A stretch of 42,991 nucleotides of DNA. It comes from an uncultured Bacteroidales bacterium (GTDB lineage Bacteria > Bacteroidota > Bacteroidia > Bacteroidales > Muribaculaceae). The stretch is taken from the NCBI GenBank assembly GCA_902776955.1, contig CACYSG010000013.1:1-42991 (forward strand), given 5' to 3'. The notes below the pieces were generated by a model that made no database searches, was not told the DNA's origin, and saw nothing but the letters and a program-made list of their open reading frames with translations. This document shows, piece after piece, positions 7,338 through 16,931 of the stretch. The translations under genes were made by a program, and so were the position numbers. Position 1 is the first letter of the stretch, and every line of letters begins with the position of its first letter.

Positions 7338-7359
7338 GAGACGCAAAATTTTGCGTCTC
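7338..7359. repeat. Perfect 22-base palindrome
   Basis: The sequence reads GAGACGCAAAA followed directly by its exact reverse complement TTTTGCGTCTC. It lies 13 bases after R1 copy 1. The equivalent place after R1 copy 2 holds a different, longer hairpin (23951-24008). Confidence 0.85.
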
Positions 7360-7397
7360 TACAGGGTGGATGAATTGATTATTATTAGCTGTCAGGT

Positions 7398-7499
7398 AAA
7401 AAATCCGATATATGCTGTGACCCCTTGAGCAAAGATAAATTGAGGAGTTTTTGGGCTTAAGGGGCTTACCGTAACAGACGAGCAGGCTGTCGGCCTGCA
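7398..7499 (-). repeat. Interspersed repeat R2, copy 1
   Basis: Read on the minus strand this stretch matches 24342-24444 on the plus strand at roughly 85-90% by eye. Shared blocks include CCCCTTAAGCCCAA, ACTCCTCAATTT, TTGCTCAAGGGG and ATATATCGGA. Its outer end carries a REP-like palindrome (GCAGGCTGTCGGCCTGC, 7482-7498). Confidence 0.85.
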
Positions 7500-7560
7500 T
7501 TACCCGCATTTTACAGGACATTAAAAATTGATTATCAATGATTTGACGAGCACCAATCGA

Positions 7561-8721
7561 TCAAAACAGGAACGTGTGGTACATCTGGGGGAAATACTGG
7601 CCTGCGGGAGCAAGAGCCACCTTCACCAGCTCATAGAAGATGAAGTACAGGTTCAGGAAGGCCATCACGGCAAACGGTATCCACTTGCGCTCGCGCCACA
7701 GGTAGACCAACGTATAGCACACCATCACCAGGAACGCCCCGCGCAGCAGGTCGCCCGGGCGCCTCAAGTAGAGCGTCGTGTTGGCAAACACATTGAGGAA
7801 GGCGATGTGCAATATCGAGAAGCGATAAAGTGCAGCGATGAAGGCGTCACCCTTGAACATGCGCATGATCGACGGATAATACCAGATGAACATCATGCAG
7901 GTGATGATCGGGAACAACCTCGCCGGGCCAATCCAGGTCCTGAACAGATACTCCAGATTATTGCTGGCGAACAGGCGATAGTAGTGGCCGTAGCCGAACA
8001 GGCTGGCAAACTCCCCTACCCGCTGGAATATCCACTGGATCCACTGCGGGAACTGACCCAAAACGGCACAGACCACCAACAAGGCGATCGGAACCCATTT
8101 CGACATGCGTGGCACGCGGATGAGCGGCACCAAATACAACGGAAGCAAGAGGAACGACATCCGGTGGATTGTCATGGCCAGCAGCGTCAACAGCAGGTAT
8201 ATCCAGAAGCGCCGACGCACAATCAGCTCGACCATGATGACAAAAAGGCACTCGATGACCGCCTGACGGATCGTATTCATCCATTGGATATAATAGGGAC
8301 CCAAAAAGATGCACAAGCCTATCCACGGCAAGAGTGCTTTGCGATGACGCAGGGCATAATAGAGCAAACAAATCTGGGCGGCGGCCCAAAATGCGAAGTA
8401 CAGGGCAAAATGAGCTCCGGCACGTCCCAGCGCATTGGTGATGAAGGCGAATCCTGGCTCGAAATCCTCGCGGGAGTACTCACCCAGTGACTGCATGCTC
8501 ACGTAGTAGCCGTAATACATGTTATAGTCCCATGCCGTGAGCCACCGCACCGACGACACCGCGACATAGAAGAGTATCGCCACCATGATTTCCCAGGAAT
8601 AGAAGGGCAGCTCTGCCCCACCCTTGGCTGGCGCCAGACGCTGCTCCCGCCGGTTTACAAGCCATCCCAATCCAGCCATCACGGCAGCAGAACCAGTATA
8701 GACAATCAGACTGAGAATCAT
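7561..8721 (-). CDS. EpsG-like polytopic membrane protein
   Basis: This 386-residue protein has about ten hydrophobic segments and fits the EpsG family, whose members are proposed polymerases or export factors in exopolysaccharide assembly. Typical features are the early region with SSVRWLTAWDYNMYYGYYVS (the V.Y..G.D...Y position), PGFAFITNALG, and a loop with WMNTIRQAVIECLFV, which matches the N.IRQ motif of the family. It starts 28 bases after the sprA stop and is probably co-transcribed with it. No glycosyltransferases or other capsule genes lie nearby, so it is an orphan EpsG and its role cannot be set from context. Confidence 0.75.
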   Translation of the reverse strand: MILSLIVYTGSAAVMAGLGWLVNRREQRLAPAKGGAELPFYSWEIMVAILFYVAVSSVRWLTAWDYNMYYGYYVSMQSLGEYSREDFEPGFAFITNALGRAGAHFALYFAFWAAAQICLLYYALRHRKALLPWIGLCIFLGPYYIQWMNTIRQAVIECLFVIMVELIVRRRFWIYLLLTLLAMTIHRMSFLLLPLYLVPLIRVPRMSKWVPIALLVVCAVLGQFPQWIQWIFQRVGEFASLFGYGHYYRLFASNNLEYLFRTWIGPARLFPIITCMMFIWYYPSIMRMFKGDAFIAALYRFSILHIAFLNVFANTTLYLRRPGDLLRGAFLVMVCYTLVYLWRERKWIPFAVMAFLNLYFIFYELVKVALAPAGQYFPQMYHTFLF

Positions 8722-8749
8722 AGCGCCGACAGATTAATCACACATTCTA

Positions 8750-11700
8750 TTACTTAACCAGTGACATGTTGATTGACAAGCCGTAGTTGAAGTTGGTCGT
8801 GGGATAGGACGACGTCGAGACTAGCGGCGTGTTGGACTGATAATCGAAATAGGCACCCAGGGTGATGCGCTTGCTCATCACATAGTTGGCGGTAAAGTTC
8901 ATGGTCCATGTGCGAGTGCCGCTGTTGGCTTGGGCGGTATTGTTCTCAAACTTGCGGATGAGCGACGTGTTGTCGGCCATCTTCATGTTGAGGCTGAAGG
9001 TCAAGTCGTTGTTCACGTTCTGCTGTTGCGTCTTCAACTTCAGCACTTTGTTGAAGTTGGCAATCTTGTAGCTACCGCCCAGGGTGAAGCCCGAGCTCGA
9101 AGCCTCTACCAGCTGTCCGGCCGACGTGTTGAGCGTGAGCGTGCGCTGGCGTTCATACTGCACGTTGAGCGACAGCTCATTGACAAATGTAGCCGTGAAT
9201 CCGATGACGGGTGCGAACTTCTCGGTAACTGTTACCGACGAGATGTTATAGGGTGACGACGGAACGGCCATTTCATTAATTTCGGTAAATCCCATGCCTT
9301 CACCGATGTCCACCCAGTCGCTGTAAGAATTATAGGAGCCGACCGAGTACACACACTGGTAGCTGTGGTTCAGGTTAAAGGACTTGAACACCTTCTTGAA
9401 GAACGGGATGCGCATCAAGCCGTCATAGGTCACACGCCAGTTGGGAAGAATGGCCTTAAACCCGGGGAACGGATTCAGATTAACCTTTTTGGGATCCTTG
9501 CCCGAATAGGCTGCTAAGAACGCGGGGATGAGCACATCACTGCTCGTCTCACCGATGTCTCCGTTAGCGGTGTTGAAGGTTTCACCCCTATATGGTTTAT
9601 CCGCAAGGAATCCACGATCGGGATAGGTGGAACCCTCGTAAAGACCTCTCAGGCGATCGCGAATGATAGGTATATAGTCCCTGAACTTATCAAATGTCTC
9701 GCTGCGGTAATTGTCGCTAGCGTCAAACGACTTGAACGCGGTGGCGAGAGCCATGTGGGTCTTGGTGTAACTGCCGCCGTAGAGAATCCTCGGATCGCCA
9801 TACAGGAGCTGAATCTGATTGGTGCGGTTATCGGTACGGTTGCCGGTGAGGGTAATCTTCAGTCCGGAGATGGGCTCAACCAGGATCTCGACATTGAACT
9901 CCTTGGTGACTGCATACAGTGCAGGAGACGTCTGGTTGGTATCACACATGAGCCATCCGCGTTCCTTAGCCCTCTCAATGTAGGACTGACCCACAAAACC
10001 GAAGGCAAAGTCCAATCCGGGCGACATGTAGTCATAGTGAGTGCTCTGGCCGAAGATGTCTCCGATCTCGTTTCTGAACTGCGGCACGTTCAACGATGTG
10101 GTGTGCTTGTAACGCAAATTGACGTTACGCAGGCTCATCAGCAAGCGGGTGGTATATTGCGCCGCTTCGGTGAAGAAATTCTTGGTCTCGGCTTTCTGCA
10201 CCTCAAGGATGGTGAACTTCAGGTTCTGGTCGCCCAGCGTCTGGATTTCGACATTATCCTTATCTTTTACCTTATACTCAATCTTGAACGGCTGGTCGTC
10301 GGACGTTGTGGCCGTTACCTTGACGTTCTTGACACCCAGTTTGTGGTTAATGATGATAGCGCTGTCAGGACTTAGCTTGAAGGAACGCTGGAATTTCTTG
10401 GGCTTTTCCTTCTTGGCTGGCTTCTGGCGGCCGGTGCTCTTGCTCGAGAAGCGTTCGTCAACCTTCTTGAAGTAAGGTACCTTGCTGTAGAACTGTTCAA
10501 AGTTGAGGCGACCGTCAAGTGAACGCACCGTCTGGTTGATGATGGTGTTACCCGATTCAATACCCGAAATCACAGTACCTCGATCCCAACGGTAAGTGGA
10601 ATTGTAGTTGGCATTTGCGGTAATCCAGCTAAGGATAGGAATCTGGTTAAACGGCGCCTTATAGGTTGCCGAGAAGGTCTGGTTATAGGCCCACGGGGTA
10701 CCCAAGCCCTTGATAGAATTCATCACCGTGTCGCGCCATTTAAGGTAATCATCGCGCATGCTGCGGTCCACAGCACCCACAGGCTCAAGAATATGGGCCG
10801 TTGTATTGCTGTTGAATGATGCCGACAGCGACTTGGTGATGGCCCATGTCACAGCAAACTGACGATCCCAAAGGAAATTCTTGCTCACCGACGGGAGCAT
10901 CTTGATAGTGATGCCGGTCTCGTTTCGAGTCAGCTGCTCATAGTAGTAGCGTGATATATTGGTATTGAAAGCGATGTTGGTCGGCAACCAGCGGAACTCC
11001 CAATCCTTGAAGAACTTCATGCTCTTGTTCTTGTCATCGATGAAATGCGAGAAGGGCTTGAAGGGCTTAATATAAGGTGTCCAACTATACTGCATCGAAC
11101 CACGGTAGTCGTTGGTGTTCTCATAGACATTATTGGGGTCGTTGAGATGCTGCTTGTTGAACGAGTAGTTGAAAGAGAAGTTGGTGGGATCCCAAGGCAT
11201 GGGATTCTTCATCGTCTTCACGTCAAACTTGAGACCCGATATCGAGAAGTTGCTGGCCGTGCGTTGAGTAACGGCATAATTCATGATGCTATCCCTCTGC
11301 TCCTTGGTTTCACAGATATCCAGTGACTCCTTGAGCCTAACGTCCTGGTCAAGAGGATTATACTTGGGTGTGGTCTTCTCGTTACTGTAGGAGTAATACA
11401 GGGGAGCGTGCAGCTTGACCTTCTCGGGAACGAAACGGCCCAGGTCGGTCTGTACGGCGATGTTGTACTGATTAAAGTTGTCCATACGACGGTTGGACAG
11501 GCTCTGGTCTACCGAGCCGAAGCCCTCGGTTTCCTTATGGAAGCCCATGTTGACCGTGGCAATGTCACTCATGTTGAGCGTCATCGTTGCCCTGGCAGCC
11601 CAGCCGCCCTCCGAGTCAAAGTCGGTCACACGCAACTCATCAACCCAGACGACGCAACTCTTGGTCGTGGGAGAATTATTGCGGACACCTATCAGCATCA

Positions 11701-14700
11701 CGCGCACCTTACTCAAGGACGGGTTACCCACGACATAGATCTTGTTATTGGGTCGATCCTCGTCAATATCCTGGAACCTGGTCGTATAGCTCACATCGGC
11801 CACGCCAGCCATCTTGGCGGCGTTACGGTTCTTCTTGGCGTTAATCAGTGCGTCGAGATTGATGTCGAGCATGTTTTCATCGGGCCAGACTGTCTCCCTG
11901 TCGGTCGTGCTGTTGGTGCTATAGCTGCCGGGAGGAGTCACGGTCAATGGAATCTCATACTCGTAGTAGTTGTTCTTCACGTCAGAACCCAGCCTGATGA
12001 ACAGGGAGACGTCACCATTGCGCAGGCCGGTCTCGTCGCCGATGATGGCCTCGTTGTGGACAAACATCTGCAGGCGTTTATACACGCGCAGGTCAAGGTC
12101 GGTATTGCGGTAAACACCACGGGCATCACCCGCATCAAGGTTATCGACCGACAACTGCATGGACTGCTCGTTGATCTGTCGAATCTGCGACTGGCCGCCG
12201 TCGATGATTCGTGACACGCCGGGAGGAAGAACGTAATTGACAGGCTCACGTGTCGAGTTCTCCTCGATGTTGACTTTATTGATGCTGATGCTACCGTTAG
12301 CCGGTTGGTTACCTCTCAAGTTGAGGTTATACTTGTAGTTGCGCCACTCTCCTCGCACGAGTTCAAGCGAGGCAAAGCGCAAGTGGGTCGTTGCCTTGAA
12401 TCCCGTCATGAACATACGCATGAAACGGATCGTCGAGAAATCCTGGATGCTACCCACCTTCTTATCATAATCGGCAAGGGGAATCGTGAACTGGTACCAC
12501 GTGGCCGTCTGTGTCTGTCCATTACGGGTGTGGACCTTGGCCTCCAGTTTGTCGGTGATGTAGTTCATGCCCACCTTGAACTTTTCGGGGCGGATCTCTA
12601 CGCGGTACTGGAAGTAGCGTTCATACTCGTTAAGCGTGTAATCCTGATTGACATCCTCGACATCGGGCGTCGAGCGTGACGTCTGATACTGGCCGTCGCC
12701 GGCGTCACTTTGGGACAACGAGTTGCCTTCGGTGCCGTTAAAATGTTTATATCGTTCCAGGATAGTCGCTCTGACATCATCGTAGTATTTAGCACGATAG
12801 AAGCAGTAGTTATCATTGGCAGGGTCATTGAGGGGCGAGAACGGATCCTCATTCATGGCTGCAAGCGTGGATTCAGACAATACGCCAGGAGCCCTCAGCT
12901 TATTCAGATAGTCGAGGTAGACCGAGTCCTCTTGCTCTTCAGCATTCGACAATCCGTCAAGACCGACATCTTGTTTGATGCGGGCGCCGTTGGTGTTATC
13001 AAAGGAATAGGTCAATGACGTCTGGGAGGAAACCTTACCCCAAACGGTCTTGGTCACTAACGACATGTCGTCGTTGATGGGAAGACCGTTCTCATAACTC
13101 TTTTTACCGTCCTTGAGGATATCCTCGCTCACCTCACCCAAGTTGAAATACAGATCGCCGCCTTCTTCATTGCCCAGGTCGGGGTCCATGAACGGGTCAA
13201 GCATCCAGAATTGGATGTACTCGATATTAGACTGCTCGAAGTTGGTGTTATCGATCTTGCGCATGATACCGCCCCACCTCTTCTCGGGAAATTGAAGAGT
13301 ACCGTCGGGGTTAATAAATTTGGCGTCGAGGTTATACGGGCCGCGCTCATTCGGGTAGAACGACAGGTTGAGCGTCTGGATGACAGAAGACTCACCATAG
13401 TTGAGCTCGCGGCCGGGATACACCTCGGTGAAGGCGACCTCGCGGGCATAGGGATAGGACAACGCTTCAAGGTCGTTCTTGATGTAGCCGGGGGCGTAGG
13501 AGGAGTTACGCTGGGTGAACAGGCGGTCCACATAGTACCATGCAAGCAGCGCACGGTTCTTGCCGTATTCAACGTTATTGGTGTATTCCGCTTCGGGGAA
13601 GAGCGGATCCTCGCCTGAATCATAGGGGGTCGATGACAATGACCACGCGAAGGGTGAGCGCACGTCAACACCTTGTTGGGTCGACTCAAAGTCGTCAATA
13701 TAGGAGCTACCCGAGTTGGAGCCGGTTTTGGCCTGATGGGGCACTAACTGGGCAAACTCTCCCAGGAACGACACACTCGACGGAGCCGCCGCATTAACGG
13801 TCGGGATCTTATTCAGCAAGTTTGTCAGCCACATGAATTGGCCGTTATAGGACATATTCATGCCCCAGATGGTGTTGTTCACCAACTCGCTACCGATAGC
13901 GACCTTGTCACCGATGGATTTCTCGCCATAGTGCATGACGGTACCGCCTATGTGGAAATTCTTGTTAAAGGCGTAATCCAGGTCCAGACCCAATAGTGTC
14001 TTGCGTTGCATGTTGAATGTGGACTGGTTCTCAAGCGTCACGCTGATGTTGGTACCGGCATCGATAATGCCCTGGTTGGTAATCGTCACGGTACCCATGG
14101 TATAATCCACGGTGTAGTCGCTGTTCTCGGTCAGCTCCTGGGTGCCAGCGGTAACTCTAACCGAACCACGCGCCACATTGGTGGCGTTAAGCCTGATGAC
14201 GTTACCCGAACTCGTCTGGTATTCACCGGCTAGGATAAATTTATTCTTGTCGCTGAACTGCTGGGCTACCGTGAGTGTTGAGTCGTACAACTCGGGATAG
14301 ATATAATCCTTGGCGAGATCGTCGTCTCTGAATTTCTTGCGCAAGTGCTCGCCAAACGGCTCTACAACAGGAAAGATAATCTTACCCGTTGATGATTGTA
14401 CCGTATATCCCTCGATATAGTCAAAGCGACCGTCGGAGTAAGGTTCCATGTTGGCATCCAAGCGGTCAAGGTTCATGACCTGAAGCAGCGTGGTGTCCTT
14501 GATTACTCCGGCAGGGATATAGATGAGCTCACTACCAGTGGTATCACTCAGGTACTTGATGTTGAGCTTGAAATTGTTCTTCTGAATCTGATAGGCACCC
14601 AGGGCATATACGTTCTTCATCGCCAAATCCCACATGCTGAATTCAGGCGATGACGTCGTTCCCTTAAGCATCTTGACATAAAGCGACTTGTCGGTAGGAG

Positions 14701-16219
14701 TAACCGTCTCAGAGAATTCTCCGACCTTATGGGGCTTGGGATCGTTGCGGTAAGTATATTCATAGGCCACGGCGAGAATCTCATCGCTCGCCAGGGCGGT
14801 CTTGAGCATGATATAACCCAAGTCGGCATTAAGGGTATACTCCGAGGGACTGAGCAGTCGGGCACTCTCGATGGGCTCATAATCCTTACCTCCCTCAAAT
14901 TTGTAGACTTCCAATGGCTTCAAAGCATCAGATGCAGAGCTCTTGTAACGGGCTTCAGGATAATCGTTCTTGATCTCTTTATACAACGTGTTGGCATCGT
15001 TGTCGGCTGGATACCCGGCTTTTCCAATCCAGTGAGGGTTGTGGATATGGATCTCATCGCCCTCGCCCAGGTCCATAAACGCCAAGATGTTGCGCGACTC
15101 ATTGTTATTGTTGCGCTTGTTGGTGATCCACACCTCGATACGGGTAATATGCACACCCGATTGCGGGCGCGGCAGCGTTTTACACCATTCGTCATAGTGA
15201 TCCCTGAAGAAGTGGGACAGGAAGAAGTTGCGGTTCTGGTCATATTTGTCCACCGGAATGCTGAACTCGGTAGTCTGTGAACCGCCCTTGGAGTTCACGG
15301 TCTGGGACTCACTGTTCTGCTGAGAGACAAGGGCTGTGGCGGTGAGTTTGCCGAACTGCAGCTTGGTCTTGATACCGAACAGCGCGGCGCTACCATGGAT
15401 CAGCGACGATCCGGTAGTCATGCTCACGTTACCAGCCTCGATATTCTTGATGATCTCGTCTTCCTTGCCCTCATAGGCCAACTTCAGGTTCTTGCTGTCG
15501 AAGTCAAAAGTCGCTCCCGTGTTATACGACATGTTGAAACGCATCTTGTCGCCCACGGTAGCGGTGATGTTCGCCTGGATTTTCTGCTCGAAGTCAAAGT
15601 AGGTCTTGCGGCGCTGGGTAATCGGCAGCGAGGGGTTGTCGGTGGAGTTGCTCTTCACACCCATATTGATGACGACCGAACCCGTGGTCTTGAGTTGAAC
15701 ACCACCGGGGCCGAACACGGTCTCGAGCGGGCCCATGCCAAATTGCATGTCAAGGAAGTTGAAGGGGTCCTTCTCGGTGTCCTGGGCACTCTCAGCGTTC
15801 TTTTGACGGTAATACTCCATCATCGAACGGCGGAAGTCGGCGTTGCTGTAGTCGTCGGGCGACATGATGTAAGGGGTGACGATGTCATAGTCTCCCAGCT
15901 TGGTGTGAACGACGTAACAGCCGGTCTCGGGGTCAAATTCTACTTCCGAAGTGATATTTGAAGGCGTCTTCAGGTCGGCGGCATATTCTCCCTGGCCCTG
16001 AACGTCCTCATAGGAGCGGGGAACCGTGGGCTTGACGTTAAAATGCAGGTCGATCTGCGGTGTCTGCTGCTGTTGTGCCGAGGGACGTGTGTCGGGAGGT
16101 GGCGGGGGCGGCGGCAATGTGCTGGTCACATATTGAGCCAGCGACAAGACGCTGCCGGTGCACAAAATGAAGAGCGCACCGATGATGGTATATTTTAAGA
16201 TCTTCTTTCGGTCCAACAT
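8750..16219 (-). CDS. sprA: Type IX secretion translocon protein SprA
   Basis: SprA forms the giant 36-strand outer-membrane barrel through which type IX secretion substrates leave the cell. The 2,489-residue length suits the family (about 2,300-2,500). An N-terminal hydrophobic segment (about residues 12-29, YTIIGALFILCTGSVLSLAQ) acts as signal peptide, followed by a polyproline run (36-42) and a disordered Gln-rich stretch. Conserved SprA stretches include PFNFLDMQFGMGPLETVFGP, INMGVKSNSTDNPSLP with ITQRRKTYFDFEQKIQ, and SYIDDFESTQQGVDVRSPFA. The protein ends in NFNYGLSINMSLVK, a beta-strand end typical of outer-membrane proteins. The ruvA-sprA adjacency is familiar from other Bacteroidota. 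Other type IX genes (porK-N, sov-independent partners, porV) are not in the window. Confidence 0.96.
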   Translation of the reverse strand: MLDRKKILKYTIIGALFILCTGSVLSLAQYVTSTLPPPPPPPDTRPSAQQQQTPQIDLHFNVKPTVPRSYEDVQGQGEYAADLKTPSNITSEVEFDPETGCYVVHTKLGDYDIVTPYIMSPDDYSNADFRRSMMEYYRQKNAESAQDTEKDPFNFLDMQFGMGPLETVFGPGGVQLKTTGSVVINMGVKSNSTDNPSLPITQRRKTYFDFEQKIQANITATVGDKMRFNMSYNTGATFDFDSKNLKLAYEGKEDEIIKNIEAGNVSMTTGSSLIHGSAALFGIKTKLQFGKLTATALVSQQNSESQTVNSKGGSQTTEFSIPVDKYDQNRNFFLSHFFRDHYDEWCKTLPRPQSGVHITRIEVWITNKRNNNNESRNILAFMDLGEGDEIHIHNPHWIGKAGYPADNDANTLYKEIKNDYPEARYKSSASDALKPLEVYKFEGGKDYEPIESARLLSPSEYTLNADLGYIMLKTALASDEILAVAYEYTYRNDPKPHKVGEFSETVTPTDKSLYVKMLKGTTSSPEFSMWDLAMKNVYALGAYQIQKNNFKLNIKYLSDTTGSELIYIPAGVIKDTTLLQVMNLDRLDANMEPYSDGRFDYIEGYTVQSSTGKIIFPVVEPFGEHLRKKFRDDDLAKDYIYPELYDSTLTVAQQFSDKNKFILAGEYQTSSGNVIRLNATNVARGSVRVTAGTQELTENSDYTVDYTMGTVTITNQGIIDAGTNISVTLENQSTFNMQRKTLLGLDLDYAFNKNFHIGGTVMHYGEKSIGDKVAIGSELVNNTIWGMNMSYNGQFMWLTNLLNKIPTVNAAAPSSVSFLGEFAQLVPHQAKTGSNSGSSYIDDFESTQQGVDVRSPFAWSLSSTPYDSGEDPLFPEAEYTNNVEYGKNRALLAWYYVDRLFTQRNSSYAPGYIKNDLEALSYPYAREVAFTEVYPGRELNYGESSVIQTLNLSFYPNERGPYNLDAKFINPDGTLQFPEKRWGGIMRKIDNTNFEQSNIEYIQFWMLDPFMDPDLGNEEGGDLYFNLGEVSEDILKDGKKSYENGLPINDDMSLVTKTVWGKVSSQTSLTYSFDNTNGARIKQDVGLDGLSNAEEQEDSVYLDYLNKLRAPGVLSESTLAAMNEDPFSPLNDPANDNYCFYRAKYYDDVRATILERYKHFNGTEGNSLSQSDAGDGQYQTSRSTPDVEDVNQDYTLNEYERYFQYRVEIRPEKFKVGMNYITDKLEAKVHTRNGQTQTATWYQFTIPLADYDKKVGSIQDFSTIRFMRMFMTGFKATTHLRFASLELVRGEWRNYKYNLNLRGNQPANGSISINKVNIEENSTREPVNYVLPPGVSRIIDGGQSQIRQINEQSMQLSVDNLDAGDARGVYRNTDLDLRVYKRLQMFVHNEAIIGDETGLRNGDVSLFIRLGSDVKNNYYEYEIPLTVTPPGSYSTNSTTDRETVWPDENMLDINLDALINAKKNRNAAKMAGVADVSYTTRFQDIDEDRPNNKIYVVGNPSLSKVRVMLIGVRNNSPTTKSCVVWVDELRVTDFDSEGGWAARATMTLNMSDIATVNMGFHKETEGFGSVDQSLSNRRMDNFNQYNIAVQTDLGRFVPEKVKLHAPLYYSYSNEKTTPKYNPLDQDVRLKESLDICETKEQRDSIMNYAVTQRTASNFSISGLKFDVKTMKNPMPWDPTNFSFNYSFNKQHLNDPNNVYENTNDYRGSMQYSWTPYIKPFKPFSHFIDDKNKSMKFFKDWEFRWLPTNIAFNTNISRYYYEQLTRNETGITIKMLPSVSKNFLWDRQFAVTWAITKSLSASFNSNTTAHILEPVGAVDRSMRDDYLKWRDTVMNSIKGLGTPWAYNQTFSATYKAPFNQIPILSWITANANYNSTYRWDRGTVISGIESGNTIINQTVRSLDGRLNFEQFYSKVPYFKKVDERFSSKSTGRQKPAKKEKPKKFQRSFKLSPDSAIIINHKLGVKNVKVTATTSDDQPFKIEYKVKDKDNVEIQTLGDQNLKFTILEVQKAETKNFFTEAAQYTTRLLMSLRNVNLRYKHTTSLNVPQFRNEIGDIFGQSTHYDYMSPGLDFAFGFVGQSYIERAKERGWLMCDTNQTSPALYAVTKEFNVEILVEPISGLKITLTGNRTDNRTNQIQLLYGDPRILYGGSYTKTHMALATAFKSFDASDNYRSETFDKFRDYIPIIRDRLRGLYEGSTYPDRGFLADKPYRGETFNTANGDIGETSSDVLIPAFLAAYSGKDPKKVNLNPFPGFKAILPNWRVTYDGLMRIPFFKKVFKSFNLNHSYQCVYSVGSYNSYSDWVDIGEGMGFTEINEMAVPSSPYNISSVTVTEKFAPVIGFTATFVNELSLNVQYERQRTLTLNTSAGQLVEASSSGFTLGGSYKIANFNKVLKLKTQQQNVNNDLTFSLNMKMADNTSLIRKFENNTAQANSGTRTWTMNFTANYVMSKRITLGAYFDYQSNTPLVSTSSYPTTNFNYGLSINMSLVK

Positions 16220-16279
16220 TTAACTTTTTTTAGCAACCTGTACTGACGCCGCTTCGCCAATCTATGCGCCGGGCTATTG

Positions 16280-16870
16280 TCACATCATCTTGAGCGCCAT
16301 TTTGATGGCCTGCTCAACCGTTAAATCGGGATGGCTGGAAATCAACGATTTAAGCGCCTTTTGGGAGGCTTGTTGCGTGAATCCCAGCATGACAAGTGCT
16401 GCAAGAGCCTCGTCAAAGACTTCACCCGCGGCAGCGCCGTTCTGTATTAATAACGTAGAACCGGTGGATTTTATTTTATCTTTGAGGTCAACTATTATTC
16501 TTTGGGCGGTTTTTGCTCCCACACCCTTGACGGCCTTGAACATGGCCACATTGTTGCTGGCGATGGCCTGTGAGAACTCTTCGGCGCTCATCGACGAGAG
16601 TATCATGCGGGCGGTGTTGGGTCCCACGCCCGATACCGAGATGAGCAACAGGAAGGCTTCGCGCTCACGCTTGTTGATGAAGCCGTAAAGCTGGTGGGCG
16701 TCCTCGCGGATGACCTCATAGACATAGAGCATGACGTCGCCCTGCCCCGCCCTCGTTATCGCGTCATAGGTCGATAGCGAGATGTTCAGCAGATAACCCA
16801 TACCGTGGTTGTCGACCACGACATAGGCGGGATTGAGTTCGGCCACCGAGCCTTTGATATAGTCTAGCAT
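16280..16870 (-). CDS. ruvA: Holliday junction branch migration protein RuvA
   Basis: RuvA binds four-way DNA junctions and loads RuvB for branch migration. The 196-residue length is normal. Domain I opens with MLDYIKGSVAELNPAYVVVD and NHGMGYLLNIS. Domain II carries the two helix-hairpin-helix motifs, LLLISVSGVGPNTARMILS (about 75-93) and MFKAVKGVGAKTAQRIIVDL (about 109-128). Domain III, which contacts RuvB, is the C-terminal EALAALVMLGFTQQASQKAL region with a linker before it. It lies 60 bases upstream of sprA and 61 bases after the secreted protease gene, all on the minus strand. ruvB and ruvC are not in the window. Confidence 0.97.
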   Translation of the reverse strand: MLDYIKGSVAELNPAYVVVDNHGMGYLLNISLSTYDAITRAGQGDVMLYVYEVIREDAHQLYGFINKREREAFLLLISVSGVGPNTARMILSSMSAEEFSQAIASNNVAMFKAVKGVGAKTAQRIIVDLKDKIKSTGSTLLIQNGAAAGEVFDEALAALVMLGFTQQASQKALKSLISSHPDLTVEQAIKMALKMM

Positions 16871-16931
16871 ATTCAGAATATAATAACAGTGTGAGTCAAT
16901 TCATTTGGGGAGGCTGCATCGTGCCGACGGG

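Larger units (their letters stand above)
7091..7560. other. Intergenic repeat island 1
   Basis: This gene-free stretch holds a 161-bp inverted-repeat element (7164-7324), a 22-base palindrome (7338-7359) and a copy of the 100-bp repeat R2 (7398-7499). Short open frames inside it are repeat-derived and were not called as genes. Confidence 0.75.

Noticed and set aside
7279-7521. Small minus-strand open frame with a homologous-looking partner at 24339-24554
   Set aside because: The two translations share a segment like SSIYLCSRG, but this is explained by the DNA repeat R2, which both frames overlap. Neither has a promoter or start context and each runs into unrelated flanking DNA.
7528-8490. 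Plus-strand open frame of 320 codons
   Set aside because: It is antisense to the EpsG-like gene and is rich in His, Gln and Arg, a typical composition of antisense frames to membrane proteins.
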